A DNA stretch of 64,000 bases, from contig NZ_JAGIOO010000001.1 of NCBI RefSeq assembly GCF_017876755.1, positions 7,921,786-7,985,785 of the forward strand. Direction: 5' to 3'. The DNA is from Crossiella equi (GTDB taxonomy: Bacteria > Actinomycetota > Actinomycetes > Mycobacteriales > Pseudonocardiaceae). Positions within the stretch are counted from its first letter, which is position 1; every line of letters begins with the position of its first letter. Under the pieces are notes generated by a model, which was not told where the DNA came from, searched no databases, and worked only from the letters and a program-made list of their open reading frames with translations. A program made the position numbers and the translations under genes. Shown piece after piece: positions 27,057 through 34,377 of this stretch.

Positions 27057-28286
27057 ATGATGGAGAACAGGTCCGAAGCCAAGGTGACACCCGGCAAGTT
27101 CTTGCCCGCGTTGCTGGTCATGGCGTTGGTCGGCACGATCATCGAGATCGACATGTCCGTGCCCAGCTTCCCCGACATCGCCCGTGAGCTGGGCGTTTCC
27201 GGTGCGGCGGTGCAGCTGACCATCACGCTGAACTTCCTCGGCTACTGCCTCGGCGCGCTGGCCTACGGCCCGCTCTCCGACCGGTACGGGCGGCGGAAGA
27301 TGATGCTCGGCGGCAATGTCGTCATGCTGCTCGGCGCACTCGGCTGCGCCGTGGCCACCAACATGGAGTTCCTGCTCGCCTCGCGGTTCGTGCAGGGCAT
27401 CGGCGCCAGCACCGCCGTCGTTCTCGTGTTCGTCATCATCGGCGACGTCTACGAGGGCATGGCCGCCATGAAGATGTACGGTGTGATGAATGCGGCGATG
27501 TCCGTGCTCATGACCGCGGCTCCGCCGGTCGGCGGATTTGTCAATCACGCGATCGGCTGGCGCGGCAACTATTTCGTGGTTTTCGCCATCACGGCGCTGT
27601 CGCTGCTGCTGATGTTCTTCTTCCTGCCCGAGACCCGCACCCGGGCGCTGAGCACCATCACCGTGCGCTCGGTGCTGGCCGACTACCGCAAGCTCGTGGG
27701 CAGCGGCGCGTTCGTGGCCGCCTCCCTGGTGCCCAGCCTGCTCTTCGCCGCCTACATGGTCTTCATCGCGGCCAGCTCGTTCATCTACACCGGCACCTTC
27801 GGCCTGACCACCACCGAGTTCGCGCTGAACCTGCTCATCATCGTGGCCTCCTTCGCCATCCCGAGCATGTTCGCCACCAAGCTCATCCCGGTGCTCGGCG
27901 GCCCGGCGGGCACCGTGCGCTGGAGCCTGGGCGCGGTCGTCGTGGGTGTGCTCGCCTTCCTCACCCTGGGCACCGGCGCGGCGGCGGTCACCGGCTCGGT
28001 CGCGGTGTTCTGCGTCGGCTTCGCCGTGGTCTACCCGGTCGTGTTCGGCCGGTCCATGTCCGTCTTCCCCGAGCTGGGCGGCGCGGCCTCCTCGGTCACC
28101 ATGAGCGCCCGCGCGCTGCTGGTGACCCTGCTGACCGCGATCTCCAGCGCCTTCTTCACCGGCGACCCGGTGGTGCCCGCCGCCGTCATGGCGGGTGCCG
28201 TGGTGGTCGTCGTGCTGCTCAGCGTGGTCAACGGCCGCGCCGAAAAGCGCGCGCAGGCCCGTCAGCCCGCGCCGGAAGCAGCCTGA
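27057..28286 (+). CDS. MFS drug exporter, Bcr/CflA-type (DHA1)
   Basis: A 409-aa major facilitator with about 12 membrane helices. It has the motif A equivalent GPLSDRYGRRKMM between helices 2 and 3, and the early acidic residues of the drug:H+ antiporter 1 group (TIIEIDMSVPSFPDIA in helix 1) typical of Bcr/CflA transporters. It starts 10 nt after the hydrolase stop; ATG at 27057 and 27060 are equivalent choices. Its place inside the biosynthetic operon makes it the likely product exporter and a self-protection factor. From memory, the Serratia althiomycin cluster also has an MFS protein linked to self-resistance. Confidence 0.92.
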   Translation: MMENRSEAKVTPGKFLPALLVMALVGTIIEIDMSVPSFPDIARELGVSGAAVQLTITLNFLGYCLGALAYGPLSDRYGRRKMMLGGNVVMLLGALGCAVATNMEFLLASRFVQGIGASTAVVLVFVIIGDVYEGMAAMKMYGVMNAAMSVLMTAAPPVGGFVNHAIGWRGNYFVVFAITALSLLLMFFFLPETRTRALSTITVRSVLADYRKLVGSGAFVAASLVPSLLFAAYMVFIAASSFIYTGTFGLTTTEFALNLLIIVASFAIPSMFATKLIPVLGGPAGTVRWSLGAVVVGVLAFLTLGTGAAAVTGSVAVFCVGFAVVYPVVFGRSMSVFPELGGAASSVTMSARALLVTLLTAISSAFFTGDPVVPAAVMAGAVVVVVLLSVVNGRAEKRAQARQPAPEAA

Positions 28287-28318
28287 TCCCCTTCATCCCG
28301 CAAGAGAGGTGCACGACC

Positions 28319-29296
28319 ATGACCGCGACTACCAGTGAGGCAGCGCCCGACACGGCTCCGCTGCGCAGCCTCGGCCCGGACTACGTGGCGCGCTGGGAGG
28401 CGCGGGGCTCGGTGCGCACCCGGCCCCGCAAGACCATCGACTTCGGTCTGACGGGCCACTTCTTCCCCGCGGACCGGCAGCCGCTGCTGCTGGCCCCGGA
28501 GGTCGCCGGGCTGGACGGGGAGGTGCGCGAGCGCATCCTCATCCAGTCCTTCTTCAAGTACCTGCACGACATCGTGAACCTGGAGATCAAGGAGATCGTG
28601 TCGGCGTGCACCAAGGTGCTCGACGGCACGCTCCCCGTCCCGCTCTCCGACGAGCTCAAGCTCAACTGCTACTCGATCGTCATCGACGAGTACTACCACG
28701 TCTACATCGCCCAGGACCTCATCCTGCAGCTGCGCAAGCGGTACCCGGACCTGGGCCACTTCGACTTCCCGGTCTCGGACTCCATGCGCGCGGTCGCCGA
28801 GATCAAGGCGCGCCTGGACGCCCGCTACCACGACGTGTTCGAGGTGCTGGCCAACTGCATCTTCGAGACCACGCTCGTGCGCGAGCTGGTGGAGTTCTTC
28901 AACGCCGAGGACGTGCACCCGTCCATCCGGTACTACGTCAACGACCACATGAACGACGAGTCCCGGCACTACGCGTTCTTCCTCGACCTGATGAAGCACG
29001 TGTGGGCGGAGCTGCCCGAGGACTACCGCGAGGCCATCGGCTCGCGCCTGGGCGAGTTCGTCAAGCTCTACCTGACGGTGGAGTCGGAGAAGCAGTTCAA
29101 CGTGGCGCTGATGACCGAGGTGCTCGGCGGCGACGCCGCACGCGCCGAGGCGTCGGTGGCACGCCTGTACGAGGGTTTTGACGTCACCGCGGACCTGCCC
29201 ATCGCGCAGAACGTGCTGCGCGCGTTCGGCAAGGCCGGTCTTCTGGACCACGCCGCGGTGCGCTCGAGTTTCCGCAAGATCGGCTGGGAGGTCTGA
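28319..29296 (+). CDS. AurF-like diiron N-oxygenase (candidate oxime-forming enzyme)
   Basis: A 325-aa soluble protein of the p-aminobenzoate N-oxygenase (AurF) family. The two diiron ligand sets can be seen in a helical protein: Glu in NLEIKEIV, then ExxH in DEYYHVYIAQD; Glu in CIFETTLVREL, then ExxH in NDESRHYAFF. Family members oxidise amines through hydroxylamine to nitroso, oxime or nitro groups using a peroxo-diiron centre. Here the likely substrate is the amino group of the starter glycine, giving the aldoxime on the thiazole. It starts 32 nt after the MFS gene with AGAGAGG as ribosome site, and its stop overlaps the next start by 1 nt (TGATG). The substrate is inference; the fold and ligands are clear. 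Confidence 0.9.
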   Translation: MTATTSEAAPDTAPLRSLGPDYVARWEARGSVRTRPRKTIDFGLTGHFFPADRQPLLLAPEVAGLDGEVRERILIQSFFKYLHDIVNLEIKEIVSACTKVLDGTLPVPLSDELKLNCYSIVIDEYYHVYIAQDLILQLRKRYPDLGHFDFPVSDSMRAVAEIKARLDARYHDVFEVLANCIFETTLVRELVEFFNAEDVHPSIRYYVNDHMNDESRHYAFFLDLMKHVWAELPEDYREAIGSRLGEFVKLYLTVESEKQFNVALMTEVLGGDAARAEASVARLYEGFDVTADLPIAQNVLRAFGKAGLLDHAAVRSSFRKIGWEV

Positions 29297-30222
29297 TGAA
29301 CGCCGTCGTCTCACACCGCACCGGGTCCCGGGTGCCGGAGGGGGAGGCCACCGCCGCGCTGGTGGCCGGGATCGGGGCCCGCCTGCGCGAGAGCGACCGG
29401 CTGGTGCTGCCGCTGGAGGAGTCGCTGGAGCTGCTGGACCGGCTGCGCGAGTTCGAGCTCGGCCGGTTCCTGCTGCACAACCAGGGCCTCAACGGCTTCT
29501 GGACCGCCTACATCTTCCGCCACCCGCAGGGCGCGCCCGGCAGCTGCCCCACCGAGGACTGGCTGCTCAACCGCTCGCTGCTCTCCGGTGCCCGCGAACG
29601 CTTCCACCGCTTCAAGGCCACCATCGCCCGGCACGTCACCGACGGCGCGGTGCTCGCCTCCATCCCCTGCGGCCTGATGGACGACCTGCTGGAGCAGGAC
29701 TACTCCGGCGTGCGGGACGTGCGCGTCGTCGGCATGGACATCGACCCGGAGTCCCTGGCGCTGGCCAAGGAGAACGCCGAGTCGCGGGGCCTGGGCGCGC
29801 TGTGTGAGTTCGGTGAGCGCGACGCCTGGGACCTGGGCCGCACCGCCGAGTTCGACCTGCTGGTCAGCAACGGGCTCAACATGTACGAGTCCGACCCGGA
29901 CCGGCTGCGCCTGCTGTACCGCAACTTCGCCCAGGCGCTCAAGCCCGGCGGCAGCCTGCTGCTGAGCTTCCTCACCCCGCCGCCCCCGCCGCCGTGGGTC
30001 GACGAGAGCCGCGTCCAGGAGTGGGACAAGTACGGCATCGAGGTCGCCGACCTCCAGCGCGAGCTGGCCCTGTTCGGTGACATCGTGCAGGCCAAGTACC
30101 TCAACTTCACCCCGGAGGCCGAGGTGCGGCAGATGCTGGCCGAGGCCGGGCTGGTGATCGAGTCGGTCGACTACAGCGCCACCGGCGTGCTGCCGATCAT
30201 CACCGCGCGCAAGCCGGGCTGA
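29296..30222 (+). CDS. SAM-dependent methyltransferase (candidate pyrrolinone O-methyltransferase)
   Basis: A 308-aa class I SAM methyltransferase. An N-terminal helical region (1-110) precedes the Rossmann part. Motif I is atypical (VLASIPCGLMDDLL instead of the usual GxGxG), but the acidic loop VVGMDIDPESLALAKENA is classic, followed by the DLLVSNGLNMYE and LKPGGSLLLSF segments. It is the last gene of the operon, translationally coupled to the N-oxygenase through TGATG and followed by a strong terminator. No methyltransferase domain is present in the synthetases, so this enzyme is the natural candidate for O-methylation of the beta-keto/enol oxygen that gives the 4-methoxy-pyrrolinone. Confidence 0.9.
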   Translation: MNAVVSHRTGSRVPEGEATAALVAGIGARLRESDRLVLPLEESLELLDRLREFELGRFLLHNQGLNGFWTAYIFRHPQGAPGSCPTEDWLLNRSLLSGARERFHRFKATIARHVTDGAVLASIPCGLMDDLLEQDYSGVRDVRVVGMDIDPESLALAKENAESRGLGALCEFGERDAWDLGRTAEFDLLVSNGLNMYESDPDRLRLLYRNFAQALKPGGSLLLSFLTPPPPPPWVDESRVQEWDKYGIEVADLQRELALFGDIVQAKYLNFTPEAEVRQMLAEAGLVIESVDYSATGVLPIITARKPG

Positions 30223-30258
30223 GCCAGGGCGAGCGGGGCCGTCCCCCCGCTCCGCCCC

Positions 30259-30306
30259 ACCGGGCGGCGGCGACTTCCCCCAGGGTCGCTGCCGCCCGGT
30301 TTTTCC
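30259..30306 (+). terminator. Rho-independent terminator of the biosynthetic operon
   Basis: A 16-bp stem (30259-30274 pairing with 30285-30300, one G-T mismatch) with a 10-nt loop is followed by TTTTCC. It lies 37 nt after the methyltransferase stop and just before the 3' end of the convergent zinc-finger gene. Confidence 0.9.
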
Positions 30307-30312
30307 TTTCTG

Positions 30313-30774
30313 TCAAGCCGATTCCGGCTCCGCCAGGTGGAACTGGGCCAGCTTCTCCGCCGCGGGCGCCCCGAACTTGCGCCGCACGGTGTTGAGCTGG
30401 ATGTCCAGGCAGTTGCCGATGGTCGACCAGGGCACCCCGGCCGCGCGGTCGCGGGCCACCGCCACCTCGGTGAGGTGCCGGGCCAGCTCCACCAGCCCGG
30501 CGGTCAGCTGCGAGCGCGGCACCTCGCCGTCGCCCATCTGCTCGACCCGCTGGTAGGTCTCCATGAGCAGCCGGATCGCGGCGGCGTGCAGCTCCTCGTC
30601 CAGGGTCGCCAGGGCCGCCGGGGTCTCCTCCGCGCGGCTGCCCTTGCAGCGCACGCGGTAGGCGGCCTGCTTGCACGCGGTGGAGCAGAACCGCCAGCGC
30701 GCGGTGGCGTTCGCCGGGCGGGGCGTGTCGCAGTCGGGCTTGGCGCAGGTGACGGCGGACGTCGACGTGATCAT
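30313..30774 (-). CDS. Small zinc-finger/HTH-like protein, possible regulator
   Basis: A 153-aa protein I cannot assign to a named family. The N-terminus has a putative zinc-binding knuckle (CAKPDC... then FCSTACKQAAYR) of the kind seen in small actinobacterial DNA-binding proteins. A helical middle is followed by a helix-turn-helix-like stretch near residues 110-138 (VPWSTIGNCLDIQLNTVRRKFG, here cited in part). The start ATG at 30774 has GGAGG 6 nt upstream. It lies between the biosynthetic operon (convergent) and the ABC-F gene (same strand, upstream, 52-nt gap), so it may be co-transcribed with the latter. A role as local regulator is inference. Confidence 0.6.
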   Translation of the reverse strand: MITSTSAVTCAKPDCDTPRPANATARWRFCSTACKQAAYRVRCKGSRAEETPAALATLDEELHAAAIRLLMETYQRVEQMGDGEVPRSQLTAGLVELARHLTEVAVARDRAAGVPWSTIGNCLDIQLNTVRRKFGAPAAEKLAQFHLAEPESA

Positions 30775-30826
30775 TCATGCCTCCACGAGAAGACAAGTGG
30801 TGCAGGGGGAAGAGGGAGAAGGGGGT

Positions 30827-32425
30827 TCAGGCGAGCGCGACGAGTTCGCGGTAGTCGGCCTTCCACAGGTCCTCGACACCGTCGGGCAGCACGAGGACGC
30901 GGTCGGGCCGCAGCGCCTCCACGGCACCGCCGTCGTGGGTGACCATGACGACGGAGCCCCGGTAGGAGCTGATCGCGCCGAGGATCTCGTTGCGGGAAGC
31001 GGGATCCAGGTTGTTCGTCGGCTCGTCCAGCAGCAGCACGTTCGCGCTGGAGACCACGAGCGTGGCCAGCGCGAGGCGGGTCTTCTCCCCGCCGGAGAGC
31101 ACGCGCGCGGGCTTGTCCACCTCGTCCCCGGAGAACAGGAACGAGCCCAGCACCAGGCGCGCCTCGCCGTGCGTCAGCTGCGGTGCGGACGCGGTGAGGT
31201 TGGCCAGCACGGACTTGTCCCCGTCGAGGGTCTCGTGCTCCTGGGCGTAGTAGCCGATGCGGGTGCCGTGGCCGTAGGAGACGATCCCGGTGTCGGGCTG
31301 CTCGACCCCGGCCAGGATGCGCAGCAGCGTGGTCTTGCCCGCCCCGTTGAGCCCGAGGATGGCCACGCGGGTGCCGCGGTCGATGGCCAGGTCCACCGAG
31401 GCGAAGACCTCCTGCGAACCGTAGGCCTTGGACAGCCCGTGCGCGGTCAGCGGGGTGCGCCCGCACGGCGCGGGCTCGGGCAGCCGCAGCTTGGCCACCT
31501 TGTCCGCGCGGTGCTCGGGTTCGAGGTCGGCGAGCATGCGGTTGGCCCGCCGCACCATGTTCTTCGCGGCCACCGCGGTCTTCACCCCGGCACGCATCTT
31601 CTCCGCCTGCGCCACGAGGGACTCGGCCTTGCGCTCGGCGTTGACCCGCTCGCGGCGGCGACGGCGCTCGTCGGTCTCGCGCTGCTTGAGGTAGGCCTCC
31701 CAGCCGACGTGGTAGAAGTCGATGGTCTGCCGGTGGGCGTCCAGGTGCCAGACCCGGTTCACGACCTCGCGCAACAGGTCCACGTCGTGGCTGATGACGA
31801 TGAGCCCACCGGTGTGCGAGGCCAGGAACCGCCGCAGCCAGGTGATCGAGTCCTGGTCGAGGTGGTTGGTGGGCTCGTCCAGCAGCAGCGTGTCGTGCCC
31901 GGCGAAGAGCACCCGGGCGAGCTCGACCCGCCGCCGCTGCCCGCCGGAGAGCACCCCCAGGGGCTTGGCCAGCACCTGCTCGTCGAGCCCGAGGTTGGCG
32001 GCCACCTGCGCGGCCGAGGCCTCGGCGGCGTACCCGCCCTGGGCCAGGAACTCCGCCTCGGCCCGCGAATAGTCGCGCATGGCCTTGTCCAGGGCGGTCC
32101 CGGTCCGCGACGCGATGGCCACCTCGGCCTCGCGCAGCCGCCGCACCACCTCGCCGAGCCCGCGGGCGTCGAGGATGCGTTCGGCGGCGGTCTGGGACGC
32201 GAGCCCGGCGGCGGGTTCCTGGGGCAGGTAGCCCACGGAACCCACGTGTGAGACCGACCCCTCGGCGGGCGTGGTCTCCCCGGCCAGCACACGGGTGAGC
32301 GAGGTCTTCCCGGCCCCGTTGCGGCCGACCAGGCCGATCTTCTCGCCGGGAACGACACGGAAACTGACCGTGTCCAGCAAAAGGCGCGCGCCAACGCGCA
32401 CCGCAATGTCACTTGCGGTAATCAA
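30827..32425 (-). CDS. ABC-F ATPase, candidate ribosome-protection (self-resistance) protein
   Basis: A 532-aa soluble protein with two ABC ATPase domains and no membrane segments. Walker A motifs are GLVGRNGAGKTS and ILGLNGAGKTT; signature motifs LSGGQRRR and LSGGEKTR; Walker B/EQ-type LLLDEPTNHLD and LLLDEPTNNLD. The charged linker of about 80 residues (RRRRRERVNAERKAE...) defines ABC-F proteins, which bind the ribosomal E site and can displace 50S-targeting antibiotics. The sequence resembles the widespread actinobacterial Rv1473-type subgroup, so it may be a general ABC-F rather than a dedicated one. It starts at TTG 32425 with GGAGAG 8 nt upstream, inside a leader that looks like a translational attenuator. 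Its position next to an althiomycin-type operon suggests self-resistance. Confidence 0.92.
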   Translation of the reverse strand: MITASDIAVRVGARLLLDTVSFRVVPGEKIGLVGRNGAGKTSLTRVLAGETTPAEGSVSHVGSVGYLPQEPAAGLASQTAAERILDARGLGEVVRRLREAEVAIASRTGTALDKAMRDYSRAEAEFLAQGGYAAEASAAQVAANLGLDEQVLAKPLGVLSGGQRRRVELARVLFAGHDTLLLDEPTNHLDQDSITWLRRFLASHTGGLIVISHDVDLLREVVNRVWHLDAHRQTIDFYHVGWEAYLKQRETDERRRRRERVNAERKAESLVAQAEKMRAGVKTAVAAKNMVRRANRMLADLEPEHRADKVAKLRLPEPAPCGRTPLTAHGLSKAYGSQEVFASVDLAIDRGTRVAILGLNGAGKTTLLRILAGVEQPDTGIVSYGHGTRIGYYAQEHETLDGDKSVLANLTASAPQLTHGEARLVLGSFLFSGDEVDKPARVLSGGEKTRLALATLVVSSANVLLLDEPTNNLDPASRNEILGAISSYRGSVVMVTHDGGAVEALRPDRVLVLPDGVEDLWKADYRELVALA

Positions 32426-32433
32426 GGTGGTTA

Positions 32434-32508
32434 CTCTCCGGATCTAGCTCGGGACAGACTGGTGGCGTGCGACCAGGTCCTGAGCTAATAAATCCGGGAG
32501 GCAGACAT
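32434..32508 (-). promoter_or_regulatory. Leader peptide and translational attenuator of the ABC-F gene
   Basis: On the minus strand a 7-codon ORF (ATG 32508 to TAG 32485, MSASRIY) precedes the ABC-F gene. Its 3' part can pair with the ABC-F ribosome-binding region: CCGGAT (32497-32492) with ATCCGG (32443-32438), and TAGCTC (32487-32482) with GAGCTA (32450-32445). This encloses an inner hairpin, GGAC-CTGGT / ACCAG-TCT-GTCC (32480-32452). The Shine-Dalgarno GGAGAG is 32439-32434, so its first two G are paired. No T-run follows, so translational rather than transcriptional attenuation fits better. A ribosome stalled on the uORF would open the base of the stem. Confidence 0.6.
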
Positions 32509-32514
32509 GGGGCC

Positions 32515-32545
32515 AGCATATCCGCCCGGGGTGGGGTCTCGGCAA
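32515..32545 (-). promoter_or_regulatory. Putative promoter of the ABC-F transcript
   Basis: TTGCCG (32545-32540) and TATGCT (32520-32515) are separated by 19 nt on the minus strand. The -10 element ends 6 nt before the uORF ATG, so transcription would begin at or next to that ATG and the leader peptide would be translated leaderless. The spacing is longer than ideal. Confidence 0.4.
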
Positions 32546-32842
32546 GTGGTTCCACGCCGAGGCCCCTGAGCTGCGACGATGTGCGCTGCTCGGCGCTTCC
32601 GGAGCAGTCCGGCGATCCGCTTGGGCGCGTCACCGGCCGACAGTTCGGCCGGTGCCCCGTCCGGCAGCTCGATCCGTTGTTGTCCGGCCGCTTGCGCTGG
32701 TCGAGGGCCACGTGCCAGGCGCCGTCGTGGAGCGGCTTGACGTCGGCGGAGGCGAGCCGCGTGCCCCGCCGGGCCAGTGCTCCCAGCAGGCGTACCCGCC
32801 TTGGACGAGCACGACCGGCTGGCCCATGTTGTTGGATGCCAT
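32540..32842 (-). pseudogene. Small unidentified gene with two apparent -1 frameshifts
   Basis: A coding-quality reading frame starts at ATG 32842 (AAAGGAAAAGGGG upstream) and begins MASNNMGQPVVLVQGGY. Third-position GC is near 100% up to about 32766, then coding character moves to another frame (TRLASADVKPLHDGAWHVA). It moves again near 32668 to a third frame (IELPDGAPAELSAGDAPKRI). Each switch would be repaired by one extra base, the first in a G-run (GGCGGGGC). The repaired protein would be about 90-115 aa; I do not recognise the family. Either a decaying gene or two base-call errors would explain it. Its 3' end runs into the ABC-F promoter region. Confidence 0.55.
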
Positions 32843-33038
32843 GCCCCCTTTTCCTTTGTGGCGAAGGCGAAAGGGGCGCGCCCCGTGGTGCGGATCCTGT
32901 TGTCAGGATGTGCTCGGGCGGGGATGGCGCGCTCGTGCCGGGGGCCGGGCTCGTGGGCGGGCTGGGCTGCCCGTGCCCGGGTGCGGCGGCGGGGACCGTG
33001 GCCGGCCCCGCGTCCGCCTGGCCGTCCGCCCCGTGACT

Positions 33039-33058
33039 CAGAACGAACGGTCGTTCTG
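33039..33058. promoter_or_regulatory. TetR-type palindromic operator, site 1
   Basis: CAGAACGAACGGTCGTTCTG has perfect 8-bp arms around ACGG, followed by TATGCT on the plus strand. Its right part, GAACGGTCGTTCTG, differs by one base from the operator upstream of the SDR gene at 35913. It lies past the 3' end of the OsmC gene and reads towards it in antisense, so its target gene is unclear. Confidence 0.55.
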
Positions 33059-33078
33059 CTATGCTCCCGGGAAACGCC

Positions 33079-33510
33079 TCAGGCGACCGTGGCGTCGATC
33101 GTGACCGGGATGGAGGGGCCGAGGGCCTTGGAGTACGGGCAGATCTTGTGCGCCGCGCGCCCGAGCTCCTCCGCCGCCGCCTGCGAGATGCCGGTGACCT
33201 CCAGGTGCAGGGCGGCGCTGAGGTGGAACCCGCCCGCGCCGTCGTGGTGCAGGGTCACCTCGGCGACCACGGCGAGGTCCTTCAGCGGCACCTTGGTCTG
33301 CTGCGCGGCGATGCGGGTGGCGCCCAGGAAGCAGGAGGCCCAGCCCGCCGCCAGGAGCTGTTCGGGGTTGGTGGCATCGCCCGAACCGCCGAGCTCCTTG
33401 GGGAAGGCGAAGCGGAGGTCCAGGTTGCCGTCGCTGGCCACCGCGCGGCCGCCGTTGCGGCCCTCGCCGGTGACGGTCACGGCGGCGGTGTACTGGGTTG
33501 CTGTTGTCAT
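33079..33510 (-). CDS. OsmC/Ohr-family organic hydroperoxide resistance protein
   Basis: A 143-aa peroxidase of the Ohr/OsmC family, which reduces organic hydroperoxides with a pair of reactive cysteines. Both are present: Cys in WASCFLGA and Cys in HKICPYSKA. The N-terminal YTAAVTVTGEGRNGG and the FPKELGGSG segments are Ohr-like. The frame opens at 33687, but the family-like N-terminus begins at ATG 33510, which has TGGAG upstream. A copy of the repeated box GTCAACAACTCGTCC (33547-33561, minus) lies about 37 bp upstream, matching boxes in front of the neighbouring LuxR and cupin genes. Confidence 0.92.
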   Translation of the reverse strand: MTTATQYTAAVTVTGEGRNGGRAVASDGNLDLRFAFPKELGGSGDATNPEQLLAAGWASCFLGATRIAAQQTKVPLKDLAVVAEVTLHHDGAGGFHLSAALHLEVTGISQAAAEELGRAAHKICPYSKALGPSIPVTIDATVA

Positions 33511-33670
33511 GGCGGCCACTCCACCAGCCGGTTGTCCACGAAACGCGGACGAGTTGTTGACGCGAAGGGAAAGGCCATGACCCCGGGGTAGGCCGTGGCC
33601 ACCGACGCGCCGGTCTCCGCGTCGCGCGCGGGAGTGTGGGGCGCACACCCCCCGAGGACTGCCTCCGGCC

Positions 33671-33698
33671 GTCCGCAATTCGTCCACAATCCGTCTAC
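33671..33698 (+). promoter_or_regulatory. Repeated regulator box upstream of the LuxR gene
   Basis: GTCCACAATCCGTCTAC (33682-33698) preceded by GTCCGCAAT (33671-33679) gives half-sites spaced 11 bp apart, one helical turn. The same 13-mer ACAATCCGTCTAC recurs at 34382-34394, and a related copy lies at 33546-33561 on the minus strand upstream of the OsmC gene. Confidence 0.5.
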
Positions 33699-33721
33699 TC
33701 CGTACTGCTTGCCTCGCTCAG

Positions 33722-34363
33722 GTGAGGGACGAGCAGGAGCCGGTGCGGCTCGCGGTGGAGGTGGTGGACCGGCGGCTGGCCGGTGACCTGCTGCCGCTGG
33801 TGCGGCTGGTGGAGGAGTTCCGGGTGGTGCCCGCGCAGGAGCGCGACACCGCCGACGTGCTGCTGGTGCTGGCCGGTGAGGTCACCGACGGGCTGGTGGT
33901 GCGGCTGGCCACGCGGGCGGCGACCGCGGCCCGGGTTGGGCGGTGCGTGGTGCTGGTCGCGGCGGTGGTGCCGGAGCGGCACCTGCCCGCGCTGTTCGCC
34001 GCCGGTGTGGTGAGTGTGCTGGGCCGGGGCGCCGGGGTGGCCGAGGTCGTGCACGCCGTGCGCGCCAGCGCTTCCGGCAACGCGGTGCTGCCGGACCGGC
34101 TCGTGCGCTGGCTGGTGGACGAGGTCCGCGTGACCCAGGGCGAGATGCTGGCGAGCGAGGCGCTGGCCATCGGTGGGCTGAGCCGCCGGGAGGTCGAGGT
34201 GCTGCGGCTGGTGGCGCTGGGGGAGGACAACGCGGTCATCGCGGCGCGGCTGGGCTTCGCCGAGCGGACGGTCAAGCGCACGATGACCGAGCTGACGGTG
34301 CGGCTGGGGTTGCGGAACCGGGCGCACGCGGTGGCGTACGCGATGCGGGCCGGGGCGATCTAG
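33722..34363 (+). CDS. LuxR-family regulator with degenerate receiver domain
   Basis: A 213-aa NarL/LuxR-type regulator. The C-terminal helix-turn-helix is complete (LSRREVEVLRLVALGEDN ... FAERTVKRTMTELTVRLG). The N-terminal 120 residues look like a receiver fold, but the acceptor Asp is missing: the strand reads ADVLLVLAGEVTDG where DVVLLDxxMP is expected, so activity is unlikely to depend on phosphorylation. The start is GTG 33722, with little Shine-Dalgarno sequence. Repeated boxes occur in front of this gene, the OsmC gene and the cupin lipoprotein gene, so it may control all three and itself. Confidence 0.85.
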   Translation: MRDEQEPVRLAVEVVDRRLAGDLLPLVRLVEEFRVVPAQERDTADVLLVLAGEVTDGLVVRLATRAATAARVGRCVVLVAAVVPERHLPALFAAGVVSVLGRGAGVAEVVHAVRASASGNAVLPDRLVRWLVDEVRVTQGEMLASEALAIGGLSRREVEVLRLVALGEDNAVIAARLGFAERTVKRTMTELTVRLGLRNRAHAVAYAMRAGAI

Positions 34364-34377
34364 GGCGCCCACCCGGC

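Noticed and set aside
32467-33036. A 189-codon plus-strand frame between the ABC-F and OsmC genes
   Set aside because: Most of it is antisense to the frameshifted small gene; only the last ~45 codons have high GC3 and no domain is recognisable.
33039-33058. The palindrome as the OsmC promoter operator
   Set aside because: It lies past the 3' end of the OsmC gene, which is transcribed away from it; it is kept only as an orphan site.
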